From Chloroflexota bacterium (GTDB lineage Bacteria; Chloroflexota; Dehalococcoidia; GIF9; UBA5629), in assembly GCA_026389635.1 (NCBI GenBank), contig JAPLHM010000256.1:1-5141 (forward strand): 5,141 nucleotides of DNA. The letters are read 5' to 3'. The position numbers and the translations under genes are program-made. The notes under the pieces were generated by a model. That model did not search any database. It had not been told where the DNA came from and saw nothing but the letters and a program-made list of their open reading frames with translations. Shown piece by piece: positions 1 to 4,503 of this stretch (the first letter of the stretch is position 1; every line of letters starts with the position of its first letter).

Positions 1-7
1 GATGCGC

Positions 8-1684
8 CTACTCCCATTCGATGGTGGAGGGCGGCTTGCTGGTGATGTCGTAGACCACGCGGTTCACGCCGGCCACCTCGTTGACGATGCGGTTGGATAT
101 GGTGGCCAATAAATTGTAGGGCAGCCTGGCCCAGTCGGCCGTCATGGCATCCTGGCTGGTCACAGCCCTCAGCGCTACCAGGTATCCGTAGGTACGGCCA
201 TCGCCCATTACGCCTACGCTGCGCAGGTCGGTGAGTATGGCAAACGTCTGCCACATCTGGCGGTAGAGCTTGGCCTTCTTGATCTCGTTCATCACAATCC
301 AGTCGGCGCCGCGCAGGATATCCAGCCTCTCGCGTGTGACCTCGCCTATGATACGGATGGCCAAACCGGGACCGGGGAAGGGCTGCCGCCAGACCATATC
401 CTCGGGCAGGCCGAGCTCAAGTCCCACGTTGCGCACCTCATCCTTGAAAAGGTACCTGAGAGGCTCGATCAGGGTGAGCGCCATCCTGGAAGGCAGCCCG
501 CCCACGTTGTGATGGGTTTTGATTTTAGCCGCCGCCTTGGTCTCGGGAGTCGCACTCTCGATGACGTCCGGATAGAGCGTTCCCTGCGTCAGGAAATCGA
601 TCTTGCCCAGCTTCGTGGCCTCGCTTTCAAATACCTTGATAAATTCCCTGCCGATGTTCTTCCTCTTCTGCTCCGGGTCGATGACCCCCTTCAGGTTGTC
701 CAGGAAAAGGTCGCTGGCATCGACATACACCACGTTCATCTGGAGGTTCTTGCGGAAGGTTTCAAGTGCCCGCTCCGGCTCCTCGCGCCGCAGCAGTCCG
801 TTATTGACGAAAATGCAGGTGAGCTGGTCGCCGATGGCGGCGTGCACCAGCTTGGCTGCCACAGCCGAATCAACGCCACCGGACAGGGCGCAGATGACCT
901 TGCCGTTTCCGACCTGCCCTTTGATGGCCGCGATGCTCTCCTGTATAAAATTGCCCGGCGTCCAGGTGCCCCGGCAGCCGCAGACATTGTAGAGGAAGTT
1001 CCTGATGATCTGCTTGCCCTGCGGTGTGTGCACCACCTCCGGGTGGAACTGCAGGCCAAATATCTTCAGGCCGTCGCTGATCACGGCATTGGGCGAGTTT
1101 TCCGTGGAGGCGCTGGACCTGAACCCGGTGGGCATCTCCATGATCTCGTCGCCATGGCTCATCCAGACCGTCAGCGATTCCTCCAGGTCCAAAAAAAGCG
1201 GTGATTTATCGTCGTTCAGGTGCAGCACGGCCTGCCCGTACTCGTGCCTGGCGCCCGGTGCGACCGTCCCGCCGAGCTGGTGCGTGATCAGTTGCATGCC
1301 GTAGCAAATGCCCAGCACCGGCAGGTGGCTCTCGTATATTCCCACGGGCGTGAGCGGGGCATTCTTCTCATACACGCTGGCCGGCCCGCCCGAGAGGATG
1401 AAGCCGCGCGGCTGGATGGACATGATCTTTTCCAGGGGTGTGTCATAGTGGAAGAGCTCGCAGTAAACGTTGCATTCCCTGACGCGCCGCGCGATGAGAT
1501 GGCTGTACTGGGAGCCGAAGTCGATGATGGCCACGGCCTCGCGGGCGCCGTGTGGTATCTCCTCCGGCTTGGGCGCAGCCTGCACGCCCTGCATCTCCTT
1601 GGCGATCTCGAGGTAAGTGGAGACTTCGACATCGTCGCTGGTGGAAACGCGGTGGCTGGCCGCCTTTTCTTTTGCCCCGCTCAT
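8..1684 (-). CDS. guaA: GMP synthase (glutamine-hydrolysing)
   Basis: Converts XMP to GMP using ATP and glutamine, the last step of guanine nucleotide synthesis, in the cytoplasm. The class I glutamine amidotransferase domain covers about residues 50-235: it starts at AVAIIDFGSQYS, has the nucleophile Cys127 in GICYGMQ, and His214 and Glu216 in LQFHPEV. The ATP-pyrophosphatase domain follows with the P-loop SGGVDS at 268-273. The C-terminal dimerisation and XMP-binding domain carries QPFPGPGLAIR (about 434-444) and the usual ending with SKPPSTIEWE. All core motifs are intact. At 558 residues it is longer than the usual 510-525, because about 48 non-conserved residues precede the amidotransferase domain. 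The ATG at 1684 has no Shine-Dalgarno site, but a -10 box lies 7 nt upstream, which supports this start on a leaderless mRNA. An internal Met31 (1592-1594) is an alternative start, but its AAGGAG abuts the ATG, which is too close. Divergent from tsaC. Identification is near certain; the start is less so. Confidence 0.98.
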   Translation of the reverse strand: MSGAKEKAASHRVSTSDDVEVSTYLEIAKEMQGVQAAPKPEEIPHGAREAVAIIDFGSQYSHLIARRVRECNVYCELFHYDTPLEKIMSIQPRGFILSGGPASVYEKNAPLTPVGIYESHLPVLGICYGMQLITHQLGGTVAPGARHEYGQAVLHLNDDKSPLFLDLEESLTVWMSHGDEIMEMPTGFRSSASTENSPNAVISDGLKIFGLQFHPEVVHTPQGKQIIRNFLYNVCGCRGTWTPGNFIQESIAAIKGQVGNGKVICALSGGVDSAVAAKLVHAAIGDQLTCIFVNNGLLRREEPERALETFRKNLQMNVVYVDASDLFLDNLKGVIDPEQKRKNIGREFIKVFESEATKLGKIDFLTQGTLYPDVIESATPETKAAAKIKTHHNVGGLPSRMALTLIEPLRYLFKDEVRNVGLELGLPEDMVWRQPFPGPGLAIRIIGEVTRERLDILRGADWIVMNEIKKAKLYRQMWQTFAILTDLRSVGVMGDGRTYGYLVALRAVTSQDAMTADWARLPYNLLATISNRIVNEVAGVNRVVYDITSKPPSTIEWE

Positions 1685-1691
1685 CTGACAA

Positions 1692-1720
1692 AGTATATCA
1701 CAGCACAGCTATGCTGTGTA
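1692..1720 (-). promoter_or_regulatory. predicted guaA promoter (extended -10)
   Basis: On the minus strand, TATACT (1697-1692) is preceded by TGA, giving the extended -10 form TGnTATACT. Seventeen nt further upstream lies TACACA (1720-1715), a 4/6 match to the -35 consensus. The -10 ends 7 nt before the guaA ATG, so transcription should begin at or within a base or two of the start codon. Prediction from sequence only. Confidence 0.6.
1699..1718. promoter_or_regulatory. 20-bp dyad in the guaA promoter, possible operator
   Basis: CACAGCACAGCTATGCTGTG is symmetric at 18 of 20 positions: CACAGCA/TGCTGTG arms around a central AGCT, with one mismatched pair (1706/1711). It fills the spacer between the predicted guaA -35 and -10 boxes and reaches into the -35, the classic position for a repressor site. 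It lies 50-70 bp upstream of tsaC, so it could affect both genes. As RNA it is outside the predicted transcripts, which argues for a DNA site rather than a terminator. The binding protein is unknown. Confidence 0.5.
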
Positions 1721-1728
1721 CCCTGCCC

Positions 1729-1764
1729 GCAATTTAAGCGACAGGGCAATTTAAGGTACAATTT
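1729..1764 (+). promoter_or_regulatory. predicted tsaC promoter region with repeated CAATTT
   Basis: TACAAT at 1757-1762 matches the -10 consensus at 5/6 and ends 6 nt before the tsaC ATG. At 17 nt spacing the -35 position (1734-1739, TTAAGC) matches poorly. The stretch contains GCAATTTAAG twice (1729-1738 and 1746-1755, 17 bp apart) and a third CAATTT at 1759-1764. The periodicity may reflect a regulator or may simply be local sequence duplication. A transcript starting near 1769 would lack a leader for the first ATG. Confidence 0.4.
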
Positions 1765-1768
1765 GGCT

Positions 1769-2425
1769 ATGAATAGGGACCTGAATATGCATAATACCCA
1801 AAATATCCCCGCGGACATCCTGGCGCAGGTGAAAAAGTGTGCCGCCGTGATGAGGGCGGGCGGCATAGCGGCCTACCCCACAGACACGGTCTACGGACTG
1901 GGCGCAGATGTGTATAACGGCGGGGCCGTGACAAAGGTTTTCGCAGCCAAGCAGCGCCCGCTCAACATTCCCCTGCCTGTGCTCATAGCCGATACTTCGC
2001 AACTCAACGAATTAACCGCAGGTATTCCACCGCTGGCAAAGATGCTGATGGATAAATTCTGGCCGGGAGCGCTCACCATCATCTTCAACAAGGCGCCCGG
2101 CTTCAACAGCCTGGTGCTGGCCGGCGGCAGCAAGATTGCCGTCCGCCTGCCCGATCACCCTCTAACCCTGCGGCTGATGAAGGAACTCGGCCACCCGATA
2201 GTCGGCACCAGTGCCAATTTACACGACCGTCCGGCAGCGCTGACGGCCTCAGAAGTTAGGGAGCAGTTGGGGGGGACTGCGGTAGATTTCATTCTAGACG
2301 GCGGCCCATGCCCGGGCGGCGTTGAGTCAACCGTAGTCGATGTTACTGTGAACCCGCCGGCCATACTGCGCCAGGGTGCAATCCCGGGAAAAGACCTTGC
2401 GGATTTGTTGAACCGATCACGGTAA
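1769..2425 (+). CDS. tsaC: L-threonylcarbamoyladenylate synthase (TsaC/YrdC/YwlC type)
   Basis: Makes threonylcarbamoyl-AMP from threonine, bicarbonate and ATP, which the TsaD complex then uses to form t6A at position 37 of ANN-decoding tRNAs. The YrdC-like fold covers nearly the whole 218 residues. Recognisable motifs are PTDTVYGLG (37-45), the basic KQRP (61-64), WPGALT (98-103), RLPDHP (126-131), GTSAN (146-150) and ESTVVD (186-191). There is no C-terminal Sua5 domain, so it is the short form. The first ATG (1769) has only a distant AAGG; the in-frame ATG at 1787 (Met7) has AGGGA at 1775-1779 with 7 nt spacing. Both starts are plausible: the first if the mRNA is leaderless, the second if ribosomes use the AGGGA. 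The family match is clear, and a much longer open frame running upstream over guaA is antisense noise. Confidence 0.95.
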   Translation: MNRDLNMHNTQNIPADILAQVKKCAAVMRAGGIAAYPTDTVYGLGADVYNGGAVTKVFAAKQRPLNIPLPVLIADTSQLNELTAGIPPLAKMLMDKFWPGALTIIFNKAPGFNSLVLAGGSKIAVRLPDHPLTLRLMKELGHPIVGTSANLHDRPAALTASEVREQLGGTAVDFILDGGPCPGGVESTVVDVTVNPPAILRQGAIPGKDLADLLNRSR

Positions 2426-2454
2426 GTGGCCTTTTCAGGGCGGAATATTGGAGC

Positions 2455-2497
2455 GGAGTGAACCTCTCGCGTGGAACCGCCCCAAAAATGTCTTTGC
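2455..2497 (+). repeat. dispersed intergenic repeat, upstream copy
   Basis: Two blocks recur on the other side of the following gene pair. GGAGTGAACCTCTCGCGTGG (2455-2474) matches 3200-3219 at 18 of 20 positions. The segment 2473-2497 (GGAACC, CCCC, AAAAAT, GTCTTTGC) matches 3300-3325 with one mismatch and one extra base. Both copies have the same orientation. It lies between the tsaC stop and the promoter of the DUF4258 gene, and no coding frame is apparent. Confidence 0.7.
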
Positions 2498-2507
2498 ATT
2501 GTATAAC

Positions 2508-2520
2508 CATGCTTAGCATG
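2508..2520. promoter_or_regulatory. CATGC-TTA-GCATG inverted repeat
   Basis: A perfect 5-bp inverted repeat with a 3-nt centre lies 10 bp upstream of the -35 box of the DUF4258 gene. Nine bases of the reverse-strand version (CATGCTAAG) recur inside that gene at 2589-2597. It could be an accessory operator site, but a short dyad like this can occur by chance. Confidence 0.3.
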
Positions 2521-2530
2521 TTTGGCCGGA

Positions 2531-2560
2531 TTGACAGGCATAAGCGGTTGCGCTTATACT
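2531..2560 (+). promoter_or_regulatory. predicted strong sigma-70-type promoter of the DUF4258/DUF2283 unit
   Basis: A perfect TTGACA (2531-2536) and TATACT (2555-2560, 5/6) are separated by 18 nt. The -10 ends 7 nt before the ATG at 2568, predicting transcription from about 2567-2568 and a leaderless first gene. The -10 and 7-nt distance mirror the guaA promoter exactly. This is the best consensus match in the window. Confidence 0.75.
2540..2557. promoter_or_regulatory. ATAAGCG-N4-CGCTTAT dyad, probable operator
   Basis: A perfect 7-bp inverted repeat with a 4-nt centre occupies the spacer and the first bases of the -10 box of the preceding promoter. Protein bound here would block RNA polymerase. 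The DUF2283 protein encoded by this unit carries a predicted DNA-binding domain and is the natural candidate ligand (inference). Confidence 0.55.
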
Positions 2561-2567
2561 TTACCTG

Positions 2568-2768
2568 ATGGACATACGGTTCAGCCGTCATGCTAAGAAC
2601 AAGTTAAGACTGTATGGGCTTACCGCAGTGGAAGTAAAAGCGGCCATTGTAGCCGGGGAAAGGCTTAAAAAGGTAGATAAATGGGAATCCCTGTATGGGA
2701 AGCTTAGAGTGATATGGGTTTGGGTAGGCTCATATGCACTCGTGATAACGCTGATAAGAACCAAATAG
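2568..2768 (+). CDS. DUF4258-like small protein (possible RelE-fold toxin)
   Basis: A 66-residue protein resembling DUF4258. It has the opening FSRHAKNKLRLYGL with the His8 position characteristic of the family, a helix (TAVEVKAAIVAGERL), then two hydrophobic strands (GKLRVIWVWVGSYALVITLIRT). DUF4258 members are small, often adjoin antitoxin-like genes and are thought to share the RelE/ParE fold, so an mRNA-interferase-like role is possible but not shown here. The start ATG has no Shine-Dalgarno site and sits 7 nt after a -10 box, fitting leaderless translation. The stop is 9 nt before the DUF2283 gene, so the two are almost certainly cotranscribed. Toxin activity is inferred from family and context only. 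Confidence 0.8.
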   Translation: MDIRFSRHAKNKLRLYGLTAVEVKAAIVAGERLKKVDKWESLYGKLRVIWVWVGSYALVITLIRTK

Positions 2769-2777
2769 AGGTGAAAT

Positions 2778-3191
2778 ATGCTGACACAAGCAAGATTAGA
2801 GAAGCTTCCCAGGGGAGCCCTGAGAATTGAATATGAGCCTGAGGTTGATATCCTCACCATCTACCTACAGGACACTGAGACTGCTTTGAGCAATAGTGAT
2901 GAAGTGGGCACCGGGATAATACTGAACTATGCTGAAAATGGCGGCCTGGCTTCGGTTGAGATCCTGGATGCCAGTGAGCGCTATCCCCCTGGTGAGCTGG
3001 CGGCTGCCAGTGTCGATGAACTTATTGACCTGAAAACTGCATCGCGGCTGGCTGCAATCGCGCCGGTAACTTTGAGAACACAGGCAGGGAAGGGCAAACT
3101 GTGGGCATTAAGGCTTGGCGGCCAGTGGCTCACCACACGGGAGCGTCTTCAGCAATACGTTGAAAGCCGGTCAAGGAAAGCTAAAGCTTAA
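2778..3191 (+). CDS. DUF2283 protein fused to an excisionase-like helix-turn-helix domain
   Basis: A 137-residue protein with two parts. Residues about 15-66 match DUF2283: YEPEVDILTIYL, then a strand pair and GLASVEILDAS. Residues about 82-128 resemble the HTH_17/excisionase (MerR-like) fold: LIDLKTASRLAAIAPVTLR, then GKGKLWALRLGGQWLTTRERLQQYV, where the 'G+LWA++LGG+W' turn and the closing helix are typical. DUF2283 proteins are commonly found next to DUF4258 genes and are regarded as antitoxin-like. The added DNA-binding domain suggests an autorepressor that also neutralises its partner (inference). GAGGTG (2768-2773) gives a good ribosome-binding site 4 nt before the ATG and overlaps the upstream stop. 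The HTH call rests on visual pattern matching; its classic Gly/Ser turn is weak (AAIAPVTL). Confidence 0.8.
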   Translation: MLTQARLEKLPRGALRIEYEPEVDILTIYLQDTETALSNSDEVGTGIILNYAENGGLASVEILDASERYPPGELAAASVDELIDLKTASRLAAIAPVTLRTQAGKGKLWALRLGGQWLTTRERLQQYVESRSRKAKA

Positions 3192-3199
3192 TGGTGACT

Positions 3200-3233
3200 G
3201 GAGTGAACCCCTCGCGCGGGGCGCCATAGTAAT
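3200..3233 (+). repeat. dispersed intergenic repeat, downstream copy, with GC-rich dyad
   Basis: GGAGTGAACCCCTCGCGCGG (3200-3219) is the counterpart of 2455-2474, with 2 differences in 20. Here the changes create CCCC-TCGCGC-GGGG (3208-3221), a possible hairpin 17 nt after the DUF2283 stop. No T-run follows, so it is not a standard intrinsic terminator, although it could still help separate the convergent DUF2283 and hicB transcripts. Confidence 0.6.
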
Positions 3234-3353
3234 GTCACTGCGAGTAGCGCCCAAAAATATGTCATTATGAAGAGCCTCCCCAAAAATATGTCTTTGCGAG
3301 GAACCTCCCCAAAAATTGTCTTTGCGAGGAGCCCGCAGGCGACGAAGCAATCC
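3234..3353 (+). repeat. tandem array of 27-29-nt units ending in a GCGAGGAGC...GACGAAGCAATCC element
   Basis: Three degenerate direct repeats start at GTC: 3234-3260, 3261-3289 and 3290-3317, with an approximate consensus GTC-ATTGCGAGGARCCTCCCC-AAAAATAT. A fourth start (3318-3353) begins the same way but continues as GAGGAGCCCGCAGGCGACGAAGCAATCC. That last form, with outer TTGC/GCAA and inner GCC/GGC arms, looks like the palindromic intergenic element seen in many environmental bacterial genomes (recalled, not searched). Units abut with no unique spacers, so this is not a CRISPR array. The array fills the gap between the convergent DUF2283 and hicB genes. Confidence 0.7.
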
Positions 3354-3360
3354 AGTGGTA

Positions 3361-3786
3361 CTATTTTCTGTAAGGGGCTTTGCGCTCTTTAATCAGTACT
3401 TCGTCACGGCCGGCAGATTTAGAAAGAGCATACACCATATACTGGTTAAGGCTGACACCTTCAAGTTGAGCAACTGTTGCCAGGGTTTCGTGCAATGAAG
3501 GCGGCATGCGCAGAACCACCTTTCCACTATATTGCGGCGAATGTACGGGTTCAGGCATTTTATTGCCAAGTCTTAAATTGGTTTCGATCCATTCCCGTTT
3601 TACAGATTCCAAATCAGCAAAGGCTTCTGCGGGGGTATCACCTGTCATCATCAGTCCGGGCAGTTCAATGACCTTTGCTAAATAATATATTCCGTGCCCG
3701 TCATCCTGCTGCACCAGGATAGTAGTGTAGGACAGTTTAGCATAATACTCTACCTGTTTTTTTAAGTCCTTAATCGTGCCGCCCAT
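3361..3786 (-). CDS. hicB: HicB-family antitoxin with ribbon-helix-helix domain, solitary
   Basis: A 141-residue protein. Residues about 18-78 match the HicB partial RNase-H-like fold: YTTILVQQDDGHGIYYLAKVIELPGLMMTGDTP, then AEAFADLESVKREWIE. Residues about 87-125 (YSGKVVLRMPPSLHETLATVAQLEGVSLNQYMVYALSKS) form a ribbon-helix-helix DNA-binding domain, the RHH type of HicB C terminus. HicB normally binds and inhibits the HicA mRNA interferase and represses the operon. No hicA-sized frame is found on either side: the 174-bp gap upstream holds the promoter and the gap downstream holds repeats. It may be an orphan antitoxin, act on a distant HicA, or serve as a repressor. AGGAG (3797-3793) lies 6 nt before the ATG, a strong start. 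The basic tail KERKAPYRK is unassigned. Confidence 0.88.
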   Translation of the reverse strand: MGGTIKDLKKQVEYYAKLSYTTILVQQDDGHGIYYLAKVIELPGLMMTGDTPAEAFADLESVKREWIETNLRLGNKMPEPVHSPQYSGKVVLRMPPSLHETLATVAQLEGVSLNQYMVYALSKSAGRDEVLIKERKAPYRK

Positions 3787-3825
3787 AGTTATCTCCTGTT
3801 TGCTCTTCCACTAAACCTGTAGACT

Positions 3826-3855
3826 GATAGTATCACATATAGTACTACTGGTCAA
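3826..3855 (-). promoter_or_regulatory. predicted hicB promoter with overlapping palindromes
   Basis: On the minus strand TTGACC (3855-3850) and TACTAT (3832-3827) are spaced by 17 nt, and TGA precedes the -10, giving an extended -10. The expected start is near 3820, leaving a leader of about 34 nt that contains the AGGAG site. Two palindromes fall inside: GATAGTATC (3826-3834) over the -10 and TAGTACTA (3840-3847) in the spacer. ATAGTA is also directly repeated 12 bp apart (3827 and 3839). Paired short sites about one helical turn apart suit a ribbon-helix-helix repressor, so HicB autoregulation is plausible. Confidence 0.6.
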
Positions 3856-3885
3856 TTATTTATCCCCACTGATTCATCTGGTTAT

Positions 3886-3900
3886 TGGACCTTTTGTCCA
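3886..3900. other. TGGAC-CTTTT-GTCCA stem-loop
   Basis: A perfect 5-bp inverted repeat with a 5-nt loop in the gap between the thioredoxin-like gene and hicB. No T-run follows on either strand. It may be a weak terminator or processing site for the minus-strand transcript from 3949; nothing else is apparent in the gap apart from the hicB promoter. Confidence 0.3.
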
Positions 3901-3932
3901 TCCCAGGTTACTGTTCTAAGAGGAGCAGCACA

Positions 3933-3958
3933 TCCCAAACATCTATCCCTATTTGGGA
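3933..3958 (-). terminator. inverted repeat over the 3' end of the thioredoxin-like gene
   Basis: TCCCAAA (3933-3939) and TTTGGGA (3952-3958) form a perfect 7-bp stem whose 12-nt loop contains the TAG stop (3951-3949). A competing short stem (TCCC 3946-3949 with GGGA 3955-3958) shares the same right arm. There is no U-tract after the stem in the minus-strand RNA, so Rho-independent termination is unlikely to be efficient; RNA protection or folding over the stop codon are alternatives. Confidence 0.3.
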
Positions 3959-4488
3959 CAGCAACCCGAGGCGCCCGGTGCACAGGCCTTTTGCAGGCTT
4001 AGATATGCCTGTAATATCTTAGTTTCAGTGATATCGCCTTTGATGGTGTCCCCCTGGCCGGTAGGCGCAATCATCCGGACGGCCGGCAATTTTTGTATTG
4101 CAAGGCGGTCTAAGGTAGTTTGGAATTCAGAATCTGTTGAGCTCAGTGTCATGGCCTCGATGTTAGTTCCATCCTGCCTGATTTTCTCGCAGGCGATTTT
4201 GACCAACTGGTCCGCCCTTGCGGTTAAGTCATCGTTGCCTGGAAAGATTACAATGACAAAATCGTTACTCTCGAATTTTGTGTTGAGGCTTTTTACCCAG
4301 TTCAATTCCCCATCAAGATCTGAGGTCACAAAACCGGCGGCCCTTGCTGTTTTAGAAAGATTGGCTGCCTGTGATGCAGTGGCTGCTGAAGTTCGTGTCA
4401 CCAAAGCATAAGTTACTGCGCCGGCAATCATCAAAACGCCAAGTACGCAAAGCGCTATTTTCCACCATTCTATGTTTTTGTTCGTCAT
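3949..4488 (-). CDS. membrane-anchored thioredoxin-fold-like protein lacking CXXC
   Basis: A 179-residue protein. Residues about 10-30 (KIALCVLGVLMIAGAVTYALV) form one transmembrane anchor after a short N-terminal segment, so the rest is probably outside the membrane. Residues about 76-168 follow a thioredoxin-like order: a strand (DFVIVIFPGNDD), a helix (ARADQLVKIACEKI), a strand (NIEAMTLSS), a helix, KLPAVRMIAPTG with the cis-Pro-like Pro135, then GDITETKILQAYLSLQK. The usual CXXC is replaced by FPGN, so it cannot be a standard dithiol oxidoreductase. The remaining cysteines are C100, C169 and a C-terminal pair in GCCPK (176-177). AGGAG (4498-4494) lies 5 nt before the ATG. The gene begins 15 nt after the last stop of the upstream Ig-like frame, suggesting one operon. 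The fold call is tentative and the function unknown. Confidence 0.75.
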   Translation of the reverse strand: MTNKNIEWWKIALCVLGVLMIAGAVTYALVTRTSAATASQAANLSKTARAAGFVTSDLDGELNWVKSLNTKFESNDFVIVIFPGNDDLTARADQLVKIACEKIRQDGTNIEAMTLSSTDSEFQTTLDRLAIQKLPAVRMIAPTGQGDTIKGDITETKILQAYLSLQKACAPGASGCCPK

Positions 4489-4503
4489 TTGTTCTCCTGA
4501 TAC

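Noticed and set aside
509..1204. Long plus-strand open frame (231 aa) and other plus-strand frames opposite guaA
   Set aside because: Antisense shadows of the clear GMP synthase gene; no recognisable domain, and the composition follows the guaA codons.
1220..1768. Upstream extension of the tsaC frame to 1220 (401 aa in total)
   Set aside because: The extra 183 residues are antisense to guaA and have no YrdC-family counterpart; promoter signals and the conserved domain start support 1769 or 1787.
2155..2591. Minus-strand frames over the end of tsaC and the following gap
   Set aside because: No domain similarity; they overlap tsaC, a repeat and a strong plus-strand promoter.
2588..2860. Minus-strand frame (90 aa) opposite the DUF4258 gene
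   Set aside because: Antisense to a recognisable family member, with no ribosome-binding site or domain of its own.
3208..3221. Intrinsic terminator after the DUF2283 gene
   Set aside because: The GC-rich stem is not followed by a T-run; it is listed only as part of the repeat.
3234..3353. CRISPR array
   Set aside because: Units abut directly with degenerate sequence and no unique spacers, and no cas genes are nearby.
3316..3498. Plus-strand frame beginning MSLRGARRRRSNP
   Set aside because: It is a translation of the intergenic repeat running into antisense hicB; such peptides are a common artefact of this repeat type.
3953..4411. Plus-strand frame (152 aa) opposite the thioredoxin-like gene
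   Set aside because: The minus-strand frame has a clear ribosome-binding site, membrane anchor and fold pattern; this one has none.
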